Source: Paraburkholderia sprentiae WSM5005
GTDB taxonomy: Bacteria; Pseudomonadota; Gammaproteobacteria; Burkholderiales; Burkholderiaceae
Reading direction: 5' to 3'
DNA length: 64,000 nucleotides
NCBI RefSeq assembly: GCF_001865575.2
Contig: NZ_CP017562.2
Coordinates: 1,116,001 to 1,180,000 of the forward strand
Part shown: piece after piece, positions 8,502-16,467 of the stretch
How the letters are laid out: each line of letters begins with the position of its first letter
Numbering within the stretch: position 1 is the stretch's first letter
Notes under the pieces: generated by a model
The model's input: the letters and a program-made list of their open reading frames with translations, nothing else
Told to the model about the DNA's origin: nothing
Database searches by the model: none
Made by a program: the position numbers and the translations under genes

Positions 8502-9404
8502 TTAGCCGGTCTTGATCTCAGGCTGCGGCGCCTCCAGCGATTCGTGCCCGAAACGCTCGTATTGCGATATCACCTGCGCGCCGAACAGCAGCAGTGTCGC
8601 GAGCCATTCGAAGCTGAGCAGAATCACGATCGCCATCGTCAGCGAGCCGTAGACGACGCTGACCTGCGACAGCGTGGCGAAATACCAGACCAGCACGTGC
8701 CGCGTGATCTCCCACAACCCGCCGGCCACCACGCCACCGATCAGCGCGTGTTTGATCGACGGACGCCCGACCGGCATCACCAGATACACCGAGGTCAGCA
8801 CGAAGATTTCGCCGGCGAGCCCGAACAGATACAGCACCACTCGCGAGAAGCCCTGCAACGACACATGCAGGCCGAACAGTTTGAGCCCTTCGGCGCCGAT
8901 CGCGTCGAGCGCGCTCGACACGAACGTGACGATCAGCAGCCCCACGCCAAGAAACAGGATGTAGCAGTACGGCAGCAGCGCCGAGATCAGGAAGTGGCGC
9001 CGCTTCACGACGACGCGATGCACGAAGATCAGCGACATCGCGTTTTCGAGTACGGTGAACGCGAGCGAGCTGAAGAAGATCATCGTCAGCAGCAGCACCC
9101 AGCCGATCACCGCGCGATGCAGGAGGAAGTTCGACAGCTCACGCACGAGCGCGGCCGATTGCCCGGGCACGAGCCAGCGCAGCAGATGCGCGAGCGCGTC
9201 GAGCACCAGTTGCTGCGGCACCACGCGCGACAACACGATGACGATCAGGATCAGAAGCGGAACGATAGAGAGCAACGCGTAGTACGCGACCGCGCCCGCC
9301 AGCAGCAGCCCCTGGTTCGCGCGAAACGCCTTGAGCGTTTGCAGCAGGAAGCGGCCCGGATGCTTGACGACATTCAGCGCATGCTGGTCGAGCAGGATCG
9401 GCAT
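8502..9404 (-). CDS. YihY/BrkB-family inner-membrane protein
   Basis: A 300-residue (318 if the start is 9458) integral membrane protein of the YihY/BrkB family. Six hydrophobic spans are visible. Family marks include AYYALLSIVPLLILI near the start, the TVLENAMSLIF segment, and VYGSLTMAIVILLSFEWLATLLLFGAQ near the C-terminus, a highly conserved end block. The physiological role is not settled; it is often annotated as ribonuclease BN, a historical mis-assignment, or linked to serum resistance in Bordetella. The start at 9404 (MPILLDQH) has GAGG a few bases upstream; 9458 is an alternative. Followed on the same strand by the TPP enzyme. Confidence 0.87.
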   Translation of the reverse strand: MPILLDQHALNVVKHPGRFLLQTLKAFRANQGLLLAGAVAYYALLSIVPLLILIVIVLSRVVPQQLVLDALAHLLRWLVPGQSAALVRELSNFLLHRAVIGWVLLLTMIFFSSLAFTVLENAMSLIFVHRVVVKRRHFLISALLPYCYILFLGVGLLIVTFVSSALDAIGAEGLKLFGLHVSLQGFSRVVLYLFGLAGEIFVLTSVYLVMPVGRPSIKHALIGGVVAGGLWEITRHVLVWYFATLSQVSVVYGSLTMAIVILLSFEWLATLLLFGAQVISQYERFGHESLEAPQPEIKTG

Positions 9405-9565
9405 GAGGCCTCGCGGTGCGCGCCGGGCACTGCCGGGTGGCAGCCGCTCTGTCGACACGCCTGTGTGCTTTATATACCGTTAGCAGAAACGAGGCCATGC
9501 ATCGCGCGGCATGCAGTTTGCTTGGCCGCGTTCGGAGCATTGCGTTGCATGCCTGAGGACAGCCG

Positions 9566-10648
9566 ATGGATCAGCCGCCGGGTCGGACCCACACCGCGCA
9601 GCAAGCCGACGATCTGGTGGTCGCGCGGCCGGAGGGACTGTATTGTCCGGCCGGCGACTTCTACATCGATCCGTGGCGGCCGGTCGAACGCGCGGTGATC
9701 ACGCATGCGCATTCCGATCACGCGCGGGTCGGTCATCAGCACTATCTGGCGGCGCGCGCGGGCGCGAGCGTGCTGCGCTCGCGCCTGCCCGGCATCGCGC
9801 TGCACACGCTCGACTATGGCGAGCCGTTGACGATCGGCGCGGCGCGCGTGTCGCTGCATCCGGCCGGGCACGTGCTCGGCTCGGCGCAGGTGCGCATCGA
9901 ATGCGCGGGCCGCGTGTGGGTCGCATCGGGTGACTACAAGCTCGAAGCCGATCCCACCTGCGCCGCGTTCGAACCGGTGCCCTGCGATACGTTCATCAGC
10001 GAATCGACGTTCGGTCTGCCGATCTATCGCTGGGACGCGCCGCAGAGCGTGTTCGATTCGATCGATTCATGGTGGCGTCACAACGCATCCGAAGGGCGCG
10101 CGTCGGTGCTGTTCTGCTATTCGTTCGGCAAGGCGCAACGCGTGCTCGCGAGCGTCGACGCGGCGATCGGACCGATCTTCTGCCACGGCGCGGTGGAGCC
10201 GCTCAATCGGGCGTATCGCGACGCGGGCGTACGTCTGCCGCCGATCGGCCTCGTCAGTGACATTGCCGCCAAAGAGAAGGCCGTATTCAAGCAGGCGCTG
10301 ATCGTCGCGCCGCCGTCCGCGCAAAACAGCGCGTGGCTGAAGCGCTTTGGCGATTACAGCGATGCATTCGCGTCGGGCTGGATGCGTCTGCGCGGCGCGC
10401 GTCGCCGGCGCGGCGTGGATCGCGGCTTCGTGCTGTCCGATCACGCGGACTGGCCGGGTTTGCAAACGGCCATACGCGAGAGCGGCGCGGCGCGCGTGAT
10501 CGTCACGCATGGCTCGATCGAACCGATGGTGCGCTGGCTCAACGAACAGGGCTTGCAAGCCAGTGCGTTCGAAACGCAATACGGCGACGATACCGTCGAA
10601 GCCGATGCAGCCGGCGCCGACGAAGCGCCGGCGACGAGCGAATCGTGA
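9566..10648 (+). CDS. Ligase-associated DNA damage response exonuclease (metallo-beta-lactamase fold)
   Basis: A 360-residue MBL-fold nuclease of the Snm1/CPSF-like type found beside bacterial ATP-dependent ligases (TIGR04122). It has the metal motif HAHSDHARVGH (His and Asp ligands) near residues 50-60, then LHPAGHVLGSAQV and VWVASGDYKLE, the family blocks for the active site, and a C-terminal FVLSDHADWPGL and RVIVTHGSIEPMVRWL. The start is at 9566, with GAGGA at 9555-9559. The DNA ligase start is only 10 bases after the stop, so the two are one operon, presumably a DNA repair module. Confidence 0.93.
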   Translation: MDQPPGRTHTAQQADDLVVARPEGLYCPAGDFYIDPWRPVERAVITHAHSDHARVGHQHYLAARAGASVLRSRLPGIALHTLDYGEPLTIGAARVSLHPAGHVLGSAQVRIECAGRVWVASGDYKLEADPTCAAFEPVPCDTFISESTFGLPIYRWDAPQSVFDSIDSWWRHNASEGRASVLFCYSFGKAQRVLASVDAAIGPIFCHGAVEPLNRAYRDAGVRLPPIGLVSDIAAKEKAVFKQALIVAPPSAQNSAWLKRFGDYSDAFASGWMRLRGARRRRGVDRGFVLSDHADWPGLQTAIRESGAARVIVTHGSIEPMVRWLNEQGLQASAFETQYGDDTVEADAAGADEAPATSES

Positions 10649-10658
10649 CGGGCATCGT

Positions 10659-12332
10659 ATGAAACGCTTCGCGGCCCTCTACACCGCGCTCGATGCCACC
10701 ACGTCGACGCACGACAAGCTCGCGGCACTGACCAGTTATTTCTCGGTGGCCGAGCCCGAAGACGCCGCATGGGCGTCGTACTTCCTCGCCGGCGGCAAAC
10801 CGCGGCAACTGGTGCCGACGCGTTTGCTGACCGAAATCGCGCGCGAGCGCGCCGGCTTGCCAGAGTGGCTCTTCGAGGAGTCGTATCACGCGGTGGGCGA
10901 TCTGGCCGAAACCATCGCGCATATCCTGCCGCCCGCGCAGCGCAGCTCGGAGCTTGGCCTCACGCAATGGATCGAGCAGCGCATGCTGCCATTGCGCGGC
11001 CTGCCGCCCGACGAATTGCGCACGCGTTTGCTCAGTTACTGGGACGAACTCGATTGGGGCGGCCGTTTCCTGCTGACCAAGCTGATCGGTGGCGGCTTTC
11101 GCGTCGGCGTCGCGCGGCAACTGGTGGTGCGCGCGCTGGCCGAAGTGGCCGGCGTCGATCATAAGCGGATCGCGCAACGGATGGTCGGCTGGACCGATTC
11201 CCAACAGAAGCCTGACGCGGCACGTTATCTGCGTCTGATCGCGCCGCAGGCCGACGACGATACGCAAGTGCAAGCGCTTCAACACGATAGCGACCTCGGC
11301 CTGCCGTATCCCTTCTTCCTCGCGCATCCATTGCAGAGCGATCCGGCGACGCTCGGCGATCCGTCGCACTGGCTGATCGAATGGAAGTGGGACGGCATTC
11401 GCGCGCAACTCGTCAAACGTGGCGGCCGGGTATGGTTGTGGTCGCGCGGCGAGGATCTGATTACCGATCGTTTTCCTGAAGTCGCGGCTTTGGGCGAGTC
11501 CTTACCCGACGGCTACGTGATCGATGGCGAGATTCTCGCGTGGGAGCCTGGCGCGGCCGCGCCGTTGCCGTTCGCGCGGTTGCAACCGCGCATCGCTCGC
11601 AAGACGCTGACGCGCAAGATACTCGCGGATTCGCCCGCCGCGCTGCTCGCGTACGACCTGCTCGAAGCGAACGGACAGGACCTGCGCATGAGCCCGCTCG
11701 CTGAACGGCGCGCGCGGTTGGACGCGCTGGCCACTTCTCTTGATAGCACGCTCGCGCGCGGTCTGCTGCGCGTGTCGCCGCTCGTCAGTGGCGCGAACTG
11801 GAGCGCGCTCGCCGCATTGCGCGACGAGAGCCGCGCGCGGGGCGTCGAAGGATTGATGCTCAAGGAGCGCGAGTCGATGTATGGGGTGGGCCGCACCAAG
11901 GCATCGGGGACGTGGTGGAAATGGAAGATCGAGCCTTATGCGGTGGATGCGGTACTTGTGTACGCGCAGCGCGGTCATGGCCGTCGCGCGAGTCTTTACA
12001 CGGACTACACCTTCGCGGTGTGGGACGAAGCCGACGGCGTGCGCACGCTGGTGCCGTTCGCGAAGGCCTATTCGGGGCTCACCGACGAAGAGATGCGCCG
12101 GGTCGATGCGATCGTGCGCAAGACCACCGTCGATAAATTCGGCCCCGTGCGCAGCGTGACGCCGACCCTCGTGTTCGAGATCGGCTTCGAAGGGATACAG
12201 GCCAGCTCGCGCCACAAGTCTGGCGTGGCCGTGCGTTTTCCGCGCATGCTGCGCTGGCGTACGGACAAACGTATCGACGACGCCGATACGCTCGCAATGC
12301 TGAAGGGCTTCATCGATGATCGTGCGGGATAA
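10659..12332 (+). CDS. ATP-dependent DNA ligase of the ligase-associated damage-response type
   Basis: A 557-residue ATP-dependent DNA ligase of the bacterial kind (TIGR04120) encoded with the exonuclease just upstream. The order is an N-terminal DNA-binding domain, then the adenylation domain with nucleotidyltransferase motif I EWKWDG (the Lys forms the AMP adduct, near residue 240), GEILAWEP, and the later motifs EGLMLKE and WWKWKIEPYAVDAVLVY, then the OB domain ending in QASSRHKSGVAVRFPR. It seals nicks using ATP, and I infer a role in repair with its nuclease. The helicase and PdeM endonuclease normally seen in this cluster do not follow; the next 379 bases hold no clear gene and a receiver protein comes next. 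The longer frame from 10509 is not used. Confidence 0.93.
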   Translation: MKRFAALYTALDATTSTHDKLAALTSYFSVAEPEDAAWASYFLAGGKPRQLVPTRLLTEIARERAGLPEWLFEESYHAVGDLAETIAHILPPAQRSSELGLTQWIEQRMLPLRGLPPDELRTRLLSYWDELDWGGRFLLTKLIGGGFRVGVARQLVVRALAEVAGVDHKRIAQRMVGWTDSQQKPDAARYLRLIAPQADDDTQVQALQHDSDLGLPYPFFLAHPLQSDPATLGDPSHWLIEWKWDGIRAQLVKRGGRVWLWSRGEDLITDRFPEVAALGESLPDGYVIDGEILAWEPGAAAPLPFARLQPRIARKTLTRKILADSPAALLAYDLLEANGQDLRMSPLAERRARLDALATSLDSTLARGLLRVSPLVSGANWSALAALRDESRARGVEGLMLKERESMYGVGRTKASGTWWKWKIEPYAVDAVLVYAQRGHGRRASLYTDYTFAVWDEADGVRTLVPFAKAYSGLTDEEMRRVDAIVRKTTVDKFGPVRSVTPTLVFEIGFEGIQASSRHKSGVAVRFPRMLRWRTDKRIDDADTLAMLKGFIDDRAG

Positions 12333-12711
12333 CCCGCAGAGCGCAAACCCCTAACGTGTCGAGCATTATTTATCGGCGTCGTCGCTTATTCTTTGGTTAG
12401 GAGTGCATGACCGATCCGCGCCATCAAGAGCGCACGCGGCACGCATTACGTCATCCCCTCGATCCGTTGAAATACCAATACCTTTCGACGCCCCTGAACG
12501 AGGCGGACTGCACAAAGACAGAGCGCCGATCAAGATGGTGCGCCAAGCGCGCATCGCAAGCGCCGTTATCAAACGCCGCGATGAATGGGCGCGCCGACCC
12601 CCGAGCGGGAATCGCGAACACCCGGCCGTAGTCTGGCAGATGTAATGGATCGAATCTTGCGCGCGTGGCGCGAGTTGCCCTTTAGGGCGAATGGAAAAGG
12701 GCGAGAAAAGA
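12333..12711. other. 379-bp intergenic region, no supported gene
   Basis: A GTG/ATG near 12403-12409 has a fair ribosome site (TTAGGAGTGC then ATG at 12407) and a forward frame to 12631, but its translation is Arg/Ser-rich with no family look, and other frames here are similar. I therefore do not call it. No clear terminator was found after the ligase gene. Confidence 0.5.
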
Positions 12712-13173
12712 ATGACTGCGTTCAACGACAGCGTGGACAGCAGCGACGACGTGCTCGTATGGCGGCCGATTCGTTATGCGATGGCGGCGCATCGTCGCGT
12801 GCTGGTAGTCGACGATTACCGCGAAGCGGCCGACGCGCTGCAAATGCTATTGATGGCCGATGGCTTCGAATGCCGCGCGCTTGAAGATCCGTTTGCCGTG
12901 TGCGAGACCGCGCGCGAATGGCAGCCGTTTGCCGTGGTGCTCGACATCAAGATGCCGGGACTCGACGGGCTCGAACTCGCGCGCCGTCTGCGCGCGCATC
13001 CGCAGACGTCCCACATGTTGCTGGTTGCGTGTACCGCGCTTGCGTCGCGTGAGGATCGCGCACTCGCTAAGGCCGCCGGCTTCGATGCGCATTGCGCGAA
13101 ACCGTTGACCCCCGAGCGCCTGCTGCGCGTGCTCGAACTGGCGGCGGCGTTGCATGCTGCGGGGCCGTCGTGA
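12712..13173 (+). CDS. Stand-alone response regulator receiver protein
   Basis: A 153-residue protein with a single receiver (REC) domain and no output domain. It has the acidic pair DD (34-35), a phosphoacceptor Asp at residue 78 (VVLDIKMPG), the Thr at 108 (ACTALA) and the Lys at 130 (CAKPL). The short N-terminal tail is non-conserved. The ATG at 12712 has AGGG 11-14 bases upstream; 12691 is an alternative. There is no kinase next to it, so it is probably one of the single-domain receivers that relay phosphoryl groups or bind a partner. Stem-loops follow the stop. Confidence 0.85.
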   Translation: MTAFNDSVDSSDDVLVWRPIRYAMAAHRRVLVVDDYREAADALQMLLMADGFECRALEDPFAVCETAREWQPFAVVLDIKMPGLDGLELARRLRAHPQTSHMLLVACTALASREDRALAKAAGFDAHCAKPLTPERLLRVLELAAALHAAGPS

Positions 13174-13228
13174 GAAAGCACGCTCGCCGCGCACGACCAT
13201 CTGAATCACGCTGTTAGCGAAAACTTAC

Positions 13229-13291
13229 TGACCGTACTGTCATTTCTGCACGGTCATCGCCAGAAAATCGCACTCGGCGCTCCGCGATTTT
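13229..13291. terminator. Two tandem stem-loops after the receiver gene
   Basis: First stem: TGACCGT (13229-13235) with ACGGTCA (13250-13256). Second stem: AAAATCGC (13264-13271) with GCGATTTT (13284-13291), with the 3' arm itself ending in four Ts. Placed 55-120 bases after the receiver stop, they could be terminators in both directions or a structured leader or small RNA. The remaining 13174-13486 holds no gene I can support. Confidence 0.45.
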
Positions 13292-13486
13292 GCGTGTCAT
13301 CCGTCTGTCATCTGTGTGCCTTCGTTCTGTCCGCTGCAGCTTCTTTAGCCATGTGCGCCCCGCGTCGCCAGGCACGCGGAGGGTTTGCCTCGCTCGCGCA
13401 GGCAGGCCCGCGCGTTGCTGAAGGACCGATGAGGCGGCGCGTTTCGTGCGCGCCGTCATGGTCATTCGCAACGAGGGAGATCCGTC

Positions 13487-14353
13487 ATGAGCGACACCCA
13501 ACGTCCGGCACCGCCGTTTCCGAAACAGCAGCAGGACCAGACGCCCGGCCGCACGACCGACATGAAGCCGCAACCGGATCACGGCGAGAAATCCTACAAA
13601 GGATCCGGGCGTCTCGCCGGCAAGGCGGCGATCGTGACCGGCGGCGACAGCGGCATTGGCCGCGCGGTCGCGATCGCGTTCGCGCGCGAAGGCGCCGATG
13701 TGCTGATCGCCTATCTCGACGAAGACGACGATGCGCGCGAGACCGCGCGCTGGGTCGAGGACGCGGGTCGCAAGGCGGTGCTGGTCGGCGGCGATATCCG
13801 CGATCGCCAGCATTGCGATGCGATCGTCGATAAGGCGATCGAGGCATTCGGCCGGCTCGACGTGGTGGTCAACAACGCCGCGTATCAGATGAGCTATCCG
13901 TCGCTCGACGCGATCACCGACGACGAATGGGACAAGACTTTCGATACCAACATCGGTGCGATGTTCAGGATCACGCGCGCGGCGGTGCGTCACATGAAGC
14001 CGGGCGGCGCGATCGTCAATACGTCGTCGATCAATGCCGATCATCCGAATCCCGGCTTGATCGCGTACGCAACCACGAAGGGCGCGATCCAGAACTTCAC
14101 GGGCGGCCTCGCGCAATTGCTCGCGGAAAAAGGTATTCGCGCGAACTGCGTGGCGCCGGGGCCGATCTGGACACCGCTGATTCCGTCGACGATGCCGCCC
14201 GAGAAGGTCGAGCAGTTCGGCAAGCAGGTGCCGATGAAGCGCCCCGGTCAACCGGCGGAGCTCGCTGCCGCCTATGTGATGCTCGCGTCGGACGAGGCGA
14301 GCTACATTTCCGGTGCGACGATCGCCGTGACGGGCGGCGCGCCGATTATTTAG
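13487..14353 (+). CDS. SDR-family oxidoreductase (YghA-like)
   Basis: A 288-residue short-chain dehydrogenase/reductase. It has an extra Pro/Gln-rich N-terminal tail of about 45 residues (KPQPDHGEKSYKGSGRLAGK), typical of the E. coli YghA type. The NAD(P)-binding Gly motif TGGDSGIGRA follows, then VNNAAYQ, the catalytic Ser (VNTSS), the catalytic Tyr and Lys of YATTKGAI, and the C-terminal SYISGATIAVTGG. The substrate is unknown. The ATG at 13487 has GAGGGAGA upstream. A palindromic terminator-like stem follows. Confidence 0.9.
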   Translation: MSDTQRPAPPFPKQQQDQTPGRTTDMKPQPDHGEKSYKGSGRLAGKAAIVTGGDSGIGRAVAIAFAREGADVLIAYLDEDDDARETARWVEDAGRKAVLVGGDIRDRQHCDAIVDKAIEAFGRLDVVVNNAAYQMSYPSLDAITDDEWDKTFDTNIGAMFRITRAAVRHMKPGGAIVNTSSINADHPNPGLIAYATTKGAIQNFTGGLAQLLAEKGIRANCVAPGPIWTPLIPSTMPPEKVEQFGKQVPMKRPGQPAELAAAYVMLASDEASYISGATIAVTGGAPII

Positions 14354-14366
14354 GTTCCCGAACGGA

Positions 14367-14383
14367 AGGCGGCGTCGCCGCCT
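14367..14383 (+). terminator. Stem-loop after the SDR gene
   Basis: AGGCGGCG-T-CGCCGCCT (14367-14383) is a perfect palindrome starting 13 bases after the stop. It can fold as a short GC-rich stem with a small loop; no T run follows. Confidence 0.4.
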
Positions 14384-14440
14384 GCGATCGCGTACGAGGT
14401 TCGCGCAGTGGGTGTTCATAACGTCATCAGGGAGAGTGCC

Positions 14441-14755
14441 ATGAAGATCGATGTATCCGTCAAACTGGGCGCCGCGCTCGTTTCGGGCTGCCTCGCGCTA
14501 GGCTTTGCGCAGGGGAGCTTCGCGCAGACCGGCAACAATCCGTCGATGCAAAAGAGCAAGCCCGGCGGACAACCCGGCGCAAGCCAGGAAGAATCGCGCA
14601 CGCCGGATACGACCAGCGCGAACGATGCGAACGGCAATGTCGGCGAGGCGGGGGGCGCCACCAATGGTGTCGCCGGCGGCGGCAACGGCAAGACCACCCA
14701 CAAGCGCTTCAAAGGCGCGACGCCCCCGCGCGGGGGTAGTGGGGCGGGGCAATAA
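14441..14755 (+). CDS. Small secreted Gly/Ser-rich protein
   Basis: A 104-residue exported protein. The signal peptide of about 28 residues (MKIDVSVKLG…SFAQ, cleavage after FAQ or nearby) is followed by a low-complexity mature part rich in Gly, Asn, Ser and Lys, ending in GATPPRGGSGAGQ. There is no catalytic motif. The ATG at 14441 was chosen because GGGAGA sits 8-13 bases upstream and the signal peptide starts here; 14408 would add residues before it. A second small protein of the same build is encoded at 33214-33498, so the two may be loosely related. Function unknown; periplasmic or secreted. Confidence 0.7.
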   Translation: MKIDVSVKLGAALVSGCLALGFAQGSFAQTGNNPSMQKSKPGGQPGASQEESRTPDTTSANDANGNVGEAGGATNGVAGGGNGKTTHKRFKGATPPRGGSGAGQ

Positions 14756-14902
14756 GCGATCCGTCGAGCGCGTCGGCCTGCCTCGCGACGCGCCGGACGC
14801 CGCGGCGGCATCGCGTTCGCGCGCTGTCGCCGCTTTGCGTTGCTGAACCTGCGCTGAGTTTGTTCGCGTCGCATTGCGCGACTTGTGTGAGGAGGAAATC
14901 CG

Positions 14903-15463
14903 ATGGCTACGCCCGAAGCTGAAACCGCGCGCGCCGACGCGCCCGCGTCGCATGCATTGAGGTTCGAGATCAACGGCGAGACGCGGCACTTCGACGTCGA
15001 GGCATGGACCTCGTTGCTCGATCTGCTGCGCGAGCACGCGCACCTGAGCGGCACCAAGAAGGGCTGCGATCACGGCCAATGCGGCGCGTGCACGGCGGTC
15101 GTCAATGGTCAGCGGATCAATACCTGCCTCGCGCTGGCGGTCGTGTACGACGGCGCATCGATCACGACGATCGAAGGTCTCGCGAACGCCGACACATTGC
15201 ATCCGCTGCAGCAGGCGTTCATCGATCACGACGCATTCCAGTGCGGCTACTGTACGCCGGGGCAAATCTGCTCGGCGCACGCGATGCTCGAAGAGGGGCA
15301 TGTGCGCTGCGCGGCCGACGTGCGCGAGCAGATGAGCGGCAATCTGTGCCGCTGCGGCGCATATACGAACATCGTCGCGGCGATTCTCGAGGTGGCGCAC
15401 CTGGCCGACGCGGACGACGCGCCAGTCATCCCGCTCGCGCATCGACCCGGAGCGCGGCCATGA
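14903..15463 (+). CDS. paoA: Aldehyde oxidoreductase-type iron-sulfur subunit (PaoA-like)
   Basis: The 186-residue [2Fe-2S] subunit of a three-subunit molybdenum hydroxylase. The plant-ferredoxin-like cluster motif is GCDHGQCGACTA with a later C (INTC); the second cluster motif is CGYCTPGQICSA…GNLCRCGAYTNI, as in xanthine dehydrogenase-family small subunits. It relays electrons from the molybdenum subunit to FAD. E. coli PaoA carries a Tat signal, but this protein starts directly with an Ala/Glu-rich stretch and shows no twin Arg, so a cytoplasmic complex is more likely. The stop overlaps the next start (ATGA at 15460). The ATG has GAGGAG upstream. Confidence 0.9.
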   Translation: MATPEAETARADAPASHALRFEINGETRHFDVEAWTSLLDLLREHAHLSGTKKGCDHGQCGACTAVVNGQRINTCLALAVVYDGASITTIEGLANADTLHPLQQAFIDHDAFQCGYCTPGQICSAHAMLEEGHVRCAADVREQMSGNLCRCGAYTNIVAAILEVAHLADADDAPVIPLAHRPGARP

Positions 15464-16467
15464 ACCGCTTCTCGTACACGCGCGCCGATGCGGTGCAGGA
15501 TGCACTGGAACGGCATGGTTCGGACCGGGCCGCCGTGTTCATCGCGGGCGGCACGAATCTGGTCGACCTGATGCGCGAAGACGTGGCCCGGCCTGCTTTG
15601 CTGGTCGACATCAACCGTTTGCCGCTCAGGCAGATCGAAGCGTCGGAGCGCGGTGGCCTGAAGATCGGTGCGCTCGTCACCAACAGCGCGCTCGCGTATG
15701 ACCAGACCGTCGCGACACGCTATCCGCTGCTCGCCAAAGCGATCCTCGCGGGCGCGTCGCCGCAGATTCGCAACGTCGCCACGGTCGGCGGCAATCTGCT
15801 GCAACGCACTCGCTGCTACTACTTCTATGACGTGGGCACGCCGTGCAATAAGCGCGAACCCGGCAGCGGCTGCCCGGCGCTGCAGGGCGTGAACCGCATT
15901 CACGCGATCCTCGGTGCAAGCGAGCACTGCATCGCCGTGCATCCGTCCGATATGTGCGTCGCGCTGGCGGCGCTCGGCGCCACCGTGCATCTAATCGGCA
16001 ACGACGGCGCACGCACGCTGCCGTTCGCCGATTTGCACCGGCTGCCCGGCGACACGCCGCACATCGACACCAACTTGCGCGCCGACGAACTCGTGAGCGC
16101 GGTCGAACTGCCGCCGCAAGGCTTTGCCGCGCATCACGCGTACGTCAAAGTGCGCGACCGCGCATCGTATGCGTTCGCGCTGGTGTCGGCCGCGGTCGGT
16201 GTCGAGCTGGACGAGGATTCACGGATCGTTGACGCCCGTTGCGCGCTCGGTGGCGTCGCGCACAAGCCGTGGCGCGATCCCGCCGCCGAAACCGCGCTGC
16301 GCGGCGAGACGCTGAACGCGCGAACCCTGCGCGATTTCGCGGCGGCGCTGCTGCGCGATGCGCACGGTCGGCGCGATAACGCGTTCAAGATCGAACTCGC
16401 GGCGCGCGTGATCCTGCGCGCCTTCGCCGAGGCCACACAACGTTCGTTCGAGGAGGCCGCGCGATGA
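15460..16467 (+). CDS. paoB: Aldehyde oxidoreductase-type FAD subunit (PaoB-like)
   Basis: The 335-residue FAD-binding subunit of the xanthine dehydrogenase-like complex. The early FIAGGTNLVDLM motif (residues 28-38) and ATVGGNLLQRTR (108-118) are FAD-family marks. Four cysteines follow (119, 129, 138 and 157, in RTRCYYF, TPCNKREPGSGC and SEHCIAVHPSD), matching the extra [4Fe-4S] site known in E. coli PaoB and absent from many relatives. Translationally coupled to paoA and paoC by 4-base ATGA overlaps at both ends. The longer frame from 15004 is a shadow of paoA. Confidence 0.92.
   Translation: MNRFSYTRADAVQDALERHGSDRAAVFIAGGTNLVDLMREDVARPALLVDINRLPLRQIEASERGGLKIGALVTNSALAYDQTVATRYPLLAKAILAGASPQIRNVATVGGNLLQRTRCYYFYDVGTPCNKREPGSGCPALQGVNRIHAILGASEHCIAVHPSDMCVALAALGATVHLIGNDGARTLPFADLHRLPGDTPHIDTNLRADELVSAVELPPQGFAAHHAYVKVRDRASYAFALVSAAVGVELDEDSRIVDARCALGGVAHKPWRDPAAETALRGETLNARTLRDFAAALLRDAHGRRDNAFKIELAARVILRAFAEATQRSFEEAAR

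Noticed and set aside
8487..9698. 403-codon forward frame over the BrkB gene
   Set aside because: It is opposite a membrane protein with clear spans; the translation is Gln/Arg/His-rich, as expected from antisense.
12407..12631. Possible small forward gene with a ribosome site (TTAGGAGTGC)
   Set aside because: Translation is Arg/Ser-rich with no family likeness; kept only as a note.
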